42,657 bases of DNA from positions 1 through 42,657 of IMG/VR virus record IMGVR_UViG_3300007960_000048, one strand, 5' to 3'. The notes under the pieces were generated by a model that saw only the letters and a program-made list of their open reading frames with translations, was not told where the DNA came from and made no database searches. Both the position numbers and the translations under genes were made by a program. Numbering within the stretch: position 1 is the stretch's first letter; each line of letters starts with the position of its first letter. This stretch comes from a virus. This document shows positions 34,467 through 42,510 of the stretch, piece by piece.

Positions 34467-35543
34467 ATGGGAGAAGCCGATAAGGCTTACTCCCGCGTCC
34501 AACTATGCAAAGAGTTCGGCATCACAGACCGGACGCTGCGAGAGCTAGAAGGCTCTGGACAGCTAGAGCTGAGCTGGGAAGCAAAGCACGGTCTGTTGAG
34601 GACGAAGCTAACAGTCGCCAATCGGCGTCTGCTACACGGCGCGGGTAATCATATACATTCATTTGGGTCCGCTACGCAGCGCACTCGGGTATCTCGTGTA
34701 CCTTTCCAACGCTTTCTGTTTCTGCGGTTTTTACAGCTCCCGTTAGACGACGTTTACGACGAACTGCTTGAGTACAACCTCGCATCGTCGCGGTTTCCTA
34801 AGTCGCAGCTAGAGCGGCATTACGTCATCTTCCTGCGGAACCTGCCGGACAAGCTGAGAGTTTGCGTCAACGCAGGCAAAGAACCGTCAACCAAAGTAGA
34901 GACCCAGCAGCTGCGCACAGTGCTGGAGACCTGCGAGATTGACATCTTCTACGACAACCCAGAGCGTGTAGACGGCTTTTGGTTGTTGACGCACCCAGAG
35001 GAGAAGTGGACGCTCGAGACACTGCTGGCTACGACCTCATCACTTGAGGAGATCCAGGCAGCGGCAGAGAGCATGACGGGTATGTCCGTTAACCCCGACC
35101 AGTTGCTGTTCTATCAGCAGCTGTTCTCGGACTACTCGTTCCTGAACGGCGAAGAGCTCAAAGCCCACCTGAAGCGTCTCAAGCCGTCCGTGCGCAAGCT
35201 GCTGTCCATCGGTATCGGTAGCGATGTCGATTCGGTCATGGCTCAGCTTGGTCTCCATGACGGCGAAGCAGGAACCGAAGCAATGCTCAGCACGCTGCAG
35301 CTCAGCCTCATGCGGCGGGTCTACCTAAACCGCGATGCATCTGACGCCGACTCGCGCGCCATGTTCGACCGCGACTTCAAGGCGCTCATGCTCTTGGTTG
35401 ACCGCGCAGAGGATCCCAAGCGCAAGCCGGTAGGCCAAGCTGAGGCAGAGTCTGTGTTCGATCGTTTCGAGATCCGAGAAGACGACGTCGACGACAACCT
35501 CTTCGAGATCCCTAAAGACAAGGGGGCTGAAGACGTTGGCTGA
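34467..35543 (+). CDS. Candidate small terminase subunit / HTH protein
   Basis: A 358-residue protein starting three bases after the previous stop. Residues about 8-38 (YSRVQLCKEFGITDRTLRELEGSGQLEL) form a helix-turn-helix of MerR/excisionase appearance. The remainder is helical and Leu-rich, with an acidic C terminus (REDDVDDNLFEIP). Its stop overlaps the large terminase start by 8 bases, the usual place for a small terminase, which recognises the packaging site and oligomerises. At 358 residues it is larger than most small terminases, so a separate DNA-binding regulator is possible. Confidence 0.45.
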   Translation: MGEADKAYSRVQLCKEFGITDRTLRELEGSGQLELSWEAKHGLLRTKLTVANRRLLHGAGNHIHSFGSATQRTRVSRVPFQRFLFLRFLQLPLDDVYDELLEYNLASSRFPKSQLERHYVIFLRNLPDKLRVCVNAGKEPSTKVETQQLRTVLETCEIDIFYDNPERVDGFWLLTHPEEKWTLETLLATTSSLEEIQAAAESMTGMSVNPDQLLFYQQLFSDYSFLNGEELKAHLKRLKPSVRKLLSIGIGSDVDSVMAQLGLHDGEAGTEAMLSTLQLSLMRRVYLNRDASDADSRAMFDRDFKALMLLVDRAEDPKRKPVGQAEAESVFDRFEIREDDVDDNLFEIPKDKGAEDVG

Positions 35544-37314
35544 ACTTCTAGGAACTGCTCCGCCCACTACACATGCACAGCTGCTGCGTGACGTGGCGGT
35601 CACGCTGGCCAACAACGACCTCGAGGCGATCGATTGGTCGAAGTACAACCAGCAGGCAGAGCAGATTGCTCAGGAGAGCCAGCACGTCGCGGCTCACCGA
35701 GTCAAGAAAGACCTGGGCGGACCTAAGGCGGTTTCTACTGTCTCTGGCTTCGTCAAGAACTTCTTGACTGTCGACCGCGAGCCGTTTGACTTCACAGGCA
35801 GAGAGTACCTGTACGGCGTCTATGACCTGCGCAAGCAGTACCCAATGGGGTGTCGTAACGTGCTGATGCTGGCTGGACGACAGGTTGAGAAGTCCACGTC
35901 CCAGGCAGCGAAGTCCATCTCGTTGGCTGCGATGTACAAAGCGTACAAAACGCTATACATCGCGCCTCGATGGGATCAGGTGTCCGTGTTCTCTACGCAG
36001 CGATTCCGCGCAATGTGTGAGGACTCACCGGACATGGGCCTGTGGGTGCAGCCCAGCAAGACGCTGTGGCAAGTCTCGTCCCGTGAGTTCACCAACGGTG
36101 CGTTTTTCAACTTCCGGTCGTGCTACCTGTCCGCTGACAACGCTCGAGGCATCACCTGCGAGCACCTGTTGGTAGACGAGATTCAGGACATTGTCTCCGA
36201 CGCGATTGAGGTTCTCGAGGAGTGCCAATCCCACGCCAAGGACCATCGCAAGTTCCGGCTGTACGCTGGAACACCGAAGACAACATCCAACCTAATCAGC
36301 CGAACTTGGACTAGAACCAGCCAGTTCGAGTGGCTGATCAAGTGCAGCGCATGTAATCACTGGAACTATCCAGATGACGAGATCGTTGCGGACGATGCTT
36401 ACCGCTGCACGCGCTGTCGAAAAGAGATCGAACCGCGAAACGGCAAGTGGGTTCCCAGCCAGCCGAGCTACTTAGACCATCGCTGGGGCTTCCGCATCCC
36501 GCAGCTGATCGTACCGTTCCAAAGCCACGCCAAGGTCAAGGCCAAGCGCGAAGAGTACAGCGCGCGTCGGTACTTCAATGAGGTGCTGGGCTTGCCGTAT
36601 GACGAGGGTCAGCTAGTGCTGACCGAAAGCGTCATGCGGAATGCGTGCGAAGAGCGGGAGATGAGCCAGTTTCGTGCTATCCGCGAAATAGCCAATCGCG
36701 GCGTCCCGGTATTTGCCGGCATTGACTACGGCTCAGGAGAGGGAGACAACCCGTCGTACACCGTGATCACAATTGGTCACCGTGACAAACAAGGCGTGTT
36801 CCACGTTCTCTACATGAAGAAGTTCACTGGTACAGAAGTGAACCTCTCTAAGCAGGTAGGAGCGCTCAACGAGATCATGACCCAGTGCAACGTGCGCTGG
36901 TGCGGAGCTGACTGGGGCTTTGGTGCGGCTCAGAACGCCCGACTGGTCGACGAGTTGGGGTGGAACTGGTACGGCGCTGAGCGGCTGCTGATGCAGATGC
37001 AGTACGTCCAGCAGGGCCTCCTGGCTAAGTGGCGCCCTGACGCTGAGCGCTACTCGATCGACCGCAACCAGATGATCGAGCTGATTGTCGACAAGATCAG
37101 AACTGGCAAGACGCGCTTCTTCAACTTCATGGACCTGAAGCCGTTTGTGTCTGATTTCACCGGTATCTACATCGAGTTCGACGAGCGGCGGAACACCTAC
37201 AAATACGACCACGAGGTCCCGGACGACGCATTCCACAGCCTGGCGTACGCTGAGGCGGCTTGTATGCAGTACTACGGCGAGCTCACAACCACCCTGCTGC
37301 CCAACCTGCCCTAA
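35536..37314 (+). CDS. terL: Terminase large subunit (packaging ATPase-nuclease)
   Basis: A 592-residue protein with a TTG start inside the end of the upstream gene. ATPase domain: Walker A-like G114-R-Q-V-E-K-S-T121, Walker B HLLVDE (D214, E215) and a coupling-motif candidate LYAGTPKTTSN. A zinc ribbon (C270, C273, C291, C294) is inserted between the domains. Nuclease domain: FAGID397YG, GAD459WGFG and PD563DAFHS supply the acidic residues of an RNase H-like fold. The enzyme drives DNA into the prohead through the portal and cuts concatemers. The full length is intact. The Glu at 118, where many Walker A loops have Gly, recurs in some large-phage terminases. Confidence 0.93.
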   Translation: MAELLGTAPPTTHAQLLRDVAVTLANNDLEAIDWSKYNQQAEQIAQESQHVAAHRVKKDLGGPKAVSTVSGFVKNFLTVDREPFDFTGREYLYGVYDLRKQYPMGCRNVLMLAGRQVEKSTSQAAKSISLAAMYKAYKTLYIAPRWDQVSVFSTQRFRAMCEDSPDMGLWVQPSKTLWQVSSREFTNGAFFNFRSCYLSADNARGITCEHLLVDEIQDIVSDAIEVLEECQSHAKDHRKFRLYAGTPKTTSNLISRTWTRTSQFEWLIKCSACNHWNYPDDEIVADDAYRCTRCRKEIEPRNGKWVPSQPSYLDHRWGFRIPQLIVPFQSHAKVKAKREEYSARRYFNEVLGLPYDEGQLVLTESVMRNACEEREMSQFRAIREIANRGVPVFAGIDYGSGEGDNPSYTVITIGHRDKQGVFHVLYMKKFTGTEVNLSKQVGALNEIMTQCNVRWCGADWGFGAAQNARLVDELGWNWYGAERLLMQMQYVQQGLLAKWRPDAERYSIDRNQMIELIVDKIRTGKTRFFNFMDLKPFVSDFTGIYIEFDERRNTYKYDHEVPDDAFHSLAYAEAACMQYYGELTTTLLPNLP

Positions 37315-37375
37315 CTCTTGCCCGCCAGGGCGCCTACGATTGGTATGAGGGCGATTTTAGCGGCCCTGCTCACCC
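37315..37375 (+). promoter_or_regulatory. Intergenic spacer with possible extended -10 promoter
   Basis: The 61 bases between terminase and the next gene form the widest gap in this head cluster. They contain TGGTATGAG (37341-37349), resembling an extended -10 element, with TTGCCC 20 bases upstream, too far for a good -35. A short AGGGC/GCCCT stem lies just before the next start. It may be a secondary promoter or only a spacer. Confidence 0.2.
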
Positions 37376-38542
37376 ATGAAAAACATCGAGATTCAGTTGC
37401 TGGCTCAAGACGCTGCGCGGACCTACGTCCGTGACGGCGCTAGCCTCAATGAGTCAATCGCCAAGATCGCCCAGGACAAGGGTCTGACGCGCTTGGAGAT
37501 CGGCTCGCTGGTGACAGCCGCCAATCACGCCACCAGTGACGGGCTCCGCAAGGTGGCAGCCAAGGGCGGCCAGGAGTTTGACCTGGCATCTACAGATGCC
37601 GTCCTCGAGCTGCTCGGCCCGCAGGACAAAGGGGTGTCCGTACAGGAGATCCGTAAGGTCGCCTCTTCGTTCATCACTGGGCGGGGCTCGACCCTCGACC
37701 GCGACCTGGACCGGATTGATCCGAAGTCTAAGGAGCTGTACGAGGCCGAGAAGCGCGCAGCCCTGATCCACCTGGAGAAGGTCGCATCTCGCGCTGACAA
37801 CTACGGGCGTATGATCAATGCGCGCTCCATCGGTCTAGCTCAGGACTTCCGCGAGGACATGACTGAGCTGATGAAGCTCGCCACTGAGTACGTCTACTCA
37901 GCGCGTGGGCGGCTGGCCGACATGCACAAATACGCTCAGTGCTTGACCCCGGACAGCCCCGGCCGCTGGACCCCGATCTTCCAGGCGGTTCAGAACGAGA
38001 TGCGTAAGCATGCGCACCCCACTAACGTCGCCCTGGCTGACGCCACTGAGCTTGCCGCCGTCGACGACTTCGATCGCTCAGGCGGTCGTCTTGGTGGGCC
38101 GGACGTGACAGTCATCAACGGTCGGGCGGCGCTCTACGGCACGCTGACCGAGGTCAAGCGCAAGATGGACCTCTCGGAGAACCTCAACGATTGGAAAACC
38201 GAGGTCGACAACCTGAGCAGCACTGTTCGTGACATCCAGCAAGTGATCATGGACAACGAAACCGCTGAGCCGCAAGTTCAGAAGTTCGCAGAGTCGCTAG
38301 ATGCTCGCACAGCCACAACCGATGGGTTTGCAGCTGTAATCGACGCGGCAATAACAAAGACAGCTGCATCTCAAAGCGGTGTCGATTCTGTGATGAAGGG
38401 CTACAAGCCTACGTCACTAAAAGACGTACTGAGCTCCGGTGCAGACAAAGCAATCACACGGGGGTTCGGTCAGCTGACGCGTGACTACATCCCCGGTACC
38501 CACCAAAGCAAAGCAACGCCGGCGGCGCATAAGAGCAAATGA
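37376..38542 (+). CDS. Hypothetical head-cluster protein, densest in the K-x-A motif
   Basis: A 388-residue, largely helical protein between terminase and protease. It carries nine hydrophobic-x-K-x-A motifs: IAKIA, LRKVA, IRKVA, LEKVA, LMKLA, MHKYA, MRKHA, VQKFA and ITKTA. These are spread over the whole length, about one per 43 residues. The C-terminal 60 residues are basic with Ser/Gly/Thr (KPTSLKDVLSSGADKAI, ending AHKSK). No known domain. If the motif is a protease site, this protein would be cut into many peptides, like scaffold or internal core proteins. The start has no clear ribosome-binding site. Confidence 0.55.
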   Translation: MKNIEIQLLAQDAARTYVRDGASLNESIAKIAQDKGLTRLEIGSLVTAANHATSDGLRKVAAKGGQEFDLASTDAVLELLGPQDKGVSVQEIRKVASSFITGRGSTLDRDLDRIDPKSKELYEAEKRAALIHLEKVASRADNYGRMINARSIGLAQDFREDMTELMKLATEYVYSARGRLADMHKYAQCLTPDSPGRWTPIFQAVQNEMRKHAHPTNVALADATELAAVDDFDRSGGRLGGPDVTVINGRAALYGTLTEVKRKMDLSENLNDWKTEVDNLSSTVRDIQQVIMDNETAEPQVQKFAESLDARTATTDGFAAVIDAAITKTAASQSGVDSVMKGYKPTSLKDVLSSGADKAITRGFGQLTRDYIPGTHQSKATPAAHKSK

Positions 38543-39249
38543 GCGGAGTATTCACTGAGTTTGCCTGCCTCTACGGCACGCACCTCTCTCGCGATCAGCG
38601 GGCAGATGTGTCAGACTTCGGCGTAAAGCTGGCGCGCGCGATCAGCGAAGATGACAGTGAGGCTGTTGTCGACCTGGTCAAAGAAGCTGCGCAGCAGATC
38701 GAGGATCCGGATTACGCAGAGAGCTTCCTAGGCTTCTGCCAGGAGTTGGCAGACGACTGCGACCGGCTTGAGAAGACTGGCGCAGCTAGCACGCTGCTGC
38801 CGGCGCTCAGGAACCCGACGAACATTGCGAACGCGATCAAGTTTGTAGGTGCGGGTGCGGGCCTTGCTCTGGCAGCAACGCCTGCTATCAGCGCCAGCAT
38901 CCGTAAGCGCCAGCGTGGGCGGCAGATTAACGAGTCCGTCAAGCAGATCGTCCACGAGAACCCAACGCTGCGCGACGATCCCAACGCCCACCATTACTTC
39001 CGAATCATCAAGAACTTCGCTCCTGATGTAGCGGCGGATCCGCTGCTGGCGGGCAACGTGATGCGGGATATGCAGACCTTCGGTCCCCGCGCACTGACAA
39101 CTACGCGCGTCAAGGACCTGCTCAGTCTGCAACGTGATTACGGGTCCTACCGTGATGAGAGCACCGCGAGGTTGCCTGAGCTCGGTAAGTCAGTGGCCAG
39201 CCTGTCGAGCAAGGCGATGGAGGGCTTCGCGGGCCGCAAGAAGAACTGA
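38539..39249 (+). CDS. Hypothetical head-cluster protein with hydrophobic segment
   Basis: A 236-residue protein overlapping the upstream stop as ATGA. The first 85 residues are helical and acidic (SRDQRADVSDFGVKLARAIS). Residues about 95-118 (ANAIKFVGAGAGLALAATPAISAS) are uncharged apart from one Lys and Gly/Ala-rich, a possible membrane-inserting or packing helix, followed at once by a basic cluster (RKRQRGR). The C terminus is basic (GRKKN). This could be an ejected or internal protein that meets a membrane. No family recognised. Confidence 0.5.
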   Translation: MSGVFTEFACLYGTHLSRDQRADVSDFGVKLARAISEDDSEAVVDLVKEAAQQIEDPDYAESFLGFCQELADDCDRLEKTGAASTLLPALRNPTNIANAIKFVGAGAGLALAATPAISASIRKRQRGRQINESVKQIVHENPTLRDDPNAHHYFRIIKNFAPDVAADPLLAGNVMRDMQTFGPRALTTTRVKDLLSLQRDYGSYRDESTARLPELGKSVASLSSKAMEGFAGRKKN

Positions 39250-39584
39250 TGGCCGAGTATCAGTACACCGCCATCACCGACCCGGGCGGTGCTCCTCCCG
39301 TCTATCGTCAGCAAGACGAATCAGATACTCGTCGAGCAGGCCCGCAAACCGGTCATCTCGAGAATCGAGAAAGCTACCAGCGCAAGCACTCTCGCAAGCA
39401 CCGCAACTATCGAGGCGTAGAAGGGCCGGCTAAGTACGCAATGCTCTGCGGGTTCGCTGACGAGCTCAGCAAGCTCGGGTCGAGCCGAGGGAAGGCTATT
39501 GGGTCACTACTACGTGCTAACGAGGACATTGTGCGCGCTTACAGTTCGCACAGGCGTAGGATGAAAGAGCGCAACAAAAAGTGA
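39249..39584 (+). CDS. Small basic protein with the GFxDELxK peptide
   Basis: A 111-residue, strongly basic protein overlapping its neighbours by 1 and 4 bases. The N-terminal 55 residues are polar and disordered-looking with a His/Arg/Lys cluster (YQRKHSRKHRNYRG). Residues 64-77 read AMLCGFADELSKLG, nearly the same peptide as residues 274-287 of the protein at 7411-8640 (AMLRGFEDELQKIA). The end is a basic helix (SSHRRRMKERNKK). Directly upstream of the protease. Possibly an internal DNA-contacting protein; inference only. Confidence 0.5.
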   Translation: MAEYQYTAITDPGGAPPVYRQQDESDTRRAGPQTGHLENRESYQRKHSRKHRNYRGVEGPAKYAMLCGFADELSKLGSSRGKAIGSLLRANEDIVRAYSSHRRRMKERNKK

Positions 39585-40954
39585 GCTTCGCAACCTCAGG
39601 CAAGACGTTCGATGTAGGCGGCTACCACGATTGGGGCCCTGACTACAGCCTTGTGCACGGCTCGACGTTCGACAAGATCGCATCTGCTGACTCAACACCT
39701 GAGTCGCTACTGCGTGTAGCTGAGCAGCTGAAGCCGCGCCAAGACGGGCGCTACGTCCTGTTGAACGCGTTAGGTGCGTGCGAGACTTGGGGCCATAACC
39801 GCAACGGGGACGCATTCCCGGAGTGGAGCCTCAAGGCTATGGATCCGCCTAGCGACATCGCACGCTACATCAATGATCGCGTTCGGAAGAAGTACCCGAA
39901 CATCGTCATCCCGCCCAAAGAAGCGTACGGCGAGCACACGTTCCCGCGTTACGCGCACGTCTACAAGTTCCACGAGAACAAAGACCCTGCGAAGTCGATC
40001 GGCGATGTGATCGCCAGCGCATACAACGACAAGATGAAGCGGGTCGAGCTGATTGTGTTCGTCCGCACAAAGCACGCGCCTGACGTCGTCAAGATGATTG
40101 ACGACGGTACACCGGTCCCGTGGTCAATGGGCGCTAAGCTGCCTTACGACCGTTGCAGCATCTGCGGCAACCCGGCTAAGCAGCGCGCCGACTACTGCGA
40201 CCACCTAAAAAACTGGCTGGGGAGGATGCTCCCTGATGGTCGCCGTGTTTACGCGTACAACGATTTCCCGCGCTTCTTCGATATCTCCCGGGTGCTCACA
40301 CCGGCCGATCGCAGCGCGTGGTCGATCCGCAAAGTAGCCAGCGCTTCGCTGTCCAAGAAGTCCGAGATACGGAAGGACATGCCGATGGAGCCTGTGGCTA
40401 AGTCAGTTCCTGCCAAGAAGTCGGATACCGACCCCCGCCTGGTCGACTTCGTGAAAAAGTCAGCCCACCAGGACCTCACATACATTAAGCCGCTCCCGGC
40501 CGGTGTACTCGAGAAACTGGCCAACGCTGGAGCACAGGAAGCCCTGCGCGCTTGCGTGTCGTTAGGGATCTATCTGACGAATGACGAGTACGAGAAAGTG
40601 GCTGGAGAGACTCAAATCTCAGATCCGTTGCCGCTGGCTTCTCCTAACCGCACACTGGTAATGGCTTTGGAGCCGCATCTGGAGAAGCGGTCGATGTTCG
40701 ATCCGTACTTCACCAGGCGCACCGCGAGCCAGCTCTCTCATTTCGCCCTAGTAAAAACTGCGTCTGCCTACGGGCACGATCGGTACCGTAACCTGCTGCG
40801 TCAGATAGACTTGGAGAAGTTTGCTGCGCTACAGGAGAGAGACCCGATCATCCGCTTCGCGTTGCAGCGAAACGGCGTAGACGCAGCTTTCACTGTACCC
40901 CGAGCATCGAGCTCGGTTCCCAACTGGATGCCATTCCTGGCAACCGCAATCTGA
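39581..40954 (+). CDS. Prohead (capsid maturation) protease
   Basis: A 457-residue protein with a GTG start overlapping the upstream stop as GTGA. N73-R-N-G-D-A-F-P80 is the N-x-N-G-D/R motif of phage prohead proteases (T4 gp21-like and relatives). A histidine-rich stretch (YGEH119TFPRYAH126VYKFH) and PWS182MGAK supply candidate catalytic His and Ser of the herpesvirus-assemblin-like fold. An insert C192-S-I-C195 with C206-D-H208 looks like a small zinc finger. The C-terminal about 200 residues carry most of seven K-x-A motifs (IRKVA, LEKLA, YEKVA, LVKTA and others) and may be a scaffold-like or self-cleaved tail. Its place before scaffold-like genes and a capsid candidate supports the call. 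Confidence 0.75.
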   Translation: MSFATSGKTFDVGGYHDWGPDYSLVHGSTFDKIASADSTPESLLRVAEQLKPRQDGRYVLLNALGACETWGHNRNGDAFPEWSLKAMDPPSDIARYINDRVRKKYPNIVIPPKEAYGEHTFPRYAHVYKFHENKDPAKSIGDVIASAYNDKMKRVELIVFVRTKHAPDVVKMIDDGTPVPWSMGAKLPYDRCSICGNPAKQRADYCDHLKNWLGRMLPDGRRVYAYNDFPRFFDISRVLTPADRSAWSIRKVASASLSKKSEIRKDMPMEPVAKSVPAKKSDTDPRLVDFVKKSAHQDLTYIKPLPAGVLEKLANAGAQEALRACVSLGIYLTNDEYEKVAGETQISDPLPLASPNRTLVMALEPHLEKRSMFDPYFTRRTASQLSHFALVKTASAYGHDRYRNLLRQIDLEKFAALQERDPIIRFALQRNGVDAAFTVPRASSSVPNWMPFLATAI

Positions 40955-40961
40955 ACCAACC

Positions 40962-41369
40962 ATGTCACAGAACATCGAAGACCTGTTCAAGCGGTTCGCA
41001 GCTGAAGCTGACGAGGTCGAGAAGACCGCCTCGGAAGGTTCGGACGCGGCTACCGAAGCGACCACCGCTGACGAAGACACCATGGACAAACTCGCGGAGG
41101 ACCTACAGGCCGCAGGTCGTGAGTTTGGCGAAGCTGCTGTTTCGCACATGATCGAGAAGCTCGCTGCTGGCGTTCCGGCTGGCGGTCGCGGTATCGCCAT
41201 CCCGGAGGGTCCGGTCCACGCTACGGCGAAGAAGATCGGTCTGCTCAAGGGCGAAGCCCACGCACCGGGCGACGATACCAGCGTTCGTGCTGAAGAAGAC
41301 GGCGCGATCTCGGGCAACCCGGCACCGGTCGTCAACCCGCAGCGGAACCTCCCCAAAGCGGGCGCCTGA
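40962..41369 (+). CDS. Scaffold-like small acidic protein
   Basis: A 135-residue acidic protein seven bases after the protease gene, with no ribosome-binding site (CCAACC before ATG), so coupling is likely. The N-terminal half is helical (IEDLFKRFAAEADEVEKTAS, then EDTMDKLAEDLQAAGREFGE) with K-x-A motifs VEKTA, MDKLA and IEKLA. The second half is Gly/Pro-rich and flexible (PAGGRGIAIPEGP). Position between protease and capsid candidate, small size and acidity fit a scaffold or inner-core component. Confidence 0.45.
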   Translation: MSQNIEDLFKRFAAEADEVEKTASEGSDAATEATTADEDTMDKLAEDLQAAGREFGEAAVSHMIEKLAAGVPAGGRGIAIPEGPVHATAKKIGLLKGEAHAPGDDTSVRAEEDGAISGNPAPVVNPQRNLPKAGA

Positions 41370-41405
41370 TCTACTGTCCGCCGCAACCTCAAGCGCACTG
41401 AACCA

Positions 41406-41906
41406 ATGACCTCATTCAGTAACTACCTGGCTGAGCGCCGCGAAGCTCAAGTCGAAGAAGAGCTGCTGGCCAAGATCGCCGCAGTCGAAGAAGCCTGGGC
41501 CGGCGATGAGAATCGCATTGCTCGCCTGTCGGAGGCTACCGATATCGTCAAGCAGGCCATGGAGGAAGGCTCGCTTTCGTCCGACCTGTCGCGCTCGGAG
41601 CAGTTCTCTCTGGCCGTTGACCTTGTCGAAGCCTCCTTCGAGGACGACGAGCAGGTCAAAGAGGCCAGCGAAGAGGGCTACTACGAAGACGTAGAAGAAG
41701 GCCCCGACTTCGGCGACGAAGAGCTCAACAAAGAGGCGGCGGAACAGGTCATCGGCCTGGGTCGCGTCCTCGGTCAGCGCCTCGCTGAGCTTGGTGTCAC
41801 CGTCGACGATCTCGAGAAGATTGCCGAGGACGAGCAAGAGGCTTTCGGTCGCCACCTGGCGCAGCTGACTGCTGAGATCCTGGGCGAAGACGAAGAGAGC
41901 CGCTGA
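41406..41906 (+). CDS. Scaffold-like acidic coiled-coil protein
   Basis: A 166-residue, very acidic and helical protein. It begins with a Glu-rich helix (AERREAQVEEELLAKIAAVE), continues with EDDEQVKEASEEGYYEDVEE and ends with a predicted helix of LxxL pattern (VIGLGRVLGQRLAELGVTVDDLEKIAEDEQ). K-x-A motifs: LAKIA, IVKQA, LNKEA and LEKIA. Acidic helical proteins next to the protease and capsid gene are typically scaffolds or core proteins removed during maturation. No direct family match was seen. Confidence 0.5.
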   Translation: MTSFSNYLAERREAQVEEELLAKIAAVEEAWAGDENRIARLSEATDIVKQAMEEGSLSSDLSRSEQFSLAVDLVEASFEDDEQVKEASEEGYYEDVEEGPDFGDEELNKEAAEQVIGLGRVLGQRLAELGVTVDDLEKIAEDEQEAFGRHLAQLTAEILGEDEESR

Positions 41907-41920
41907 CGCTCTACTGAGCG

Positions 41921-42133
41921 ATGCAGTTCTCTTCCCTAGACGAGCTTCTCAAGGTTGCCGTTGAGGCAGGCAAAGCCCCTATCGAGGCTGAGCCTTCCTC
42001 AGCGGAACAAGAAGAGGAGCTCACCCGCGAGATCGACGAGACTTTGGCAAAGCAGGCGGCTTCGACCGAGTCGAGCCGTACCGGCGTAGCCAAGCTCGCG
42101 CTTGCAATCGACCTCCTCTCCAAAGCCACCTGA
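41921..42133 (+). CDS. Scaffold-like very small protein
   Basis: A 70-residue acidic helical protein 14 bases after its neighbour. It begins QFSSLDELLKVAVEAG, close to the DELxK peptide found in other proteins here, and has three hydrophobic-x-K-x-A motifs (LLKVA, LAKQA, VAKLA) in only 70 residues. It may be a fragment-like member of the scaffold group or a short internal protein. Confidence 0.45.
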   Translation: MQFSSLDELLKVAVEAGKAPIEAEPSSAEQEEELTREIDETLAKQAASTESSRTGVAKLALAIDLLSKAT

Positions 42134-42135
42134 AC

Positions 42136-42504
42136 GTGGGTAAGACCGTCCAAGTCCGAATCGACCTGCTGGAGAGTCTTCGTGACGCTCTGTGCAAGCA
42201 GGCTGCTGAGCGCGATAGCGCCCGAGCCGAGGTTGCGGCCCTTCAGCAAGATCTGGAGGTTTATCGCGGCGTTATGGCGCTCGTGGAGGACGGATTGGTT
42301 GATCCTGCGGACATGACAGAGAAGGTTGCGGAATACCGCACCAACCCCGAGAGCATCGCTCTCGTCAAGCAGGCCGCTGCTCTCGGATTCGGTTCAGCAG
42401 ACGTCGGAGCACTGGACCACACTGGTACTGGTGACTCTGCGTCTGGTGCATCGGCCGAAGCCCGGCTGATCACTGGACTTCGGACAGCACTCAACCCCGA
42501 GTAA
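42136..42504 (+). CDS. Scaffold-like coiled-coil protein
   Basis: A 122-residue protein with a GTG start two bases after the previous stop. The first about 55 residues form a heptad-like helix (VRIDLLESLRDALCKQAAER, then ARAEVAALQQDLEVYRGVM). K-x-A motifs LCKQA and LVKQA are present. The C-terminal 40 residues are Gly/Ala/Ser-rich. It lies immediately upstream of the capsid candidate, matching the position of a scaffold or capsid assembly protein. Confidence 0.45.
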   Translation: MGKTVQVRIDLLESLRDALCKQAAERDSARAEVAALQQDLEVYRGVMALVEDGLVDPADMTEKVAEYRTNPESIALVKQAAALGFGSADVGALDHTGTGDSASGASAEARLITGLRTALNPE

Positions 42505-42510
42505 CAAACC

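Noticed and set aside
37315-37375. Terminator after the large terminase gene
   Set aside because: Only a five-pair stem with a large loop and no T run is present; kept only as a weak regulatory spacer.
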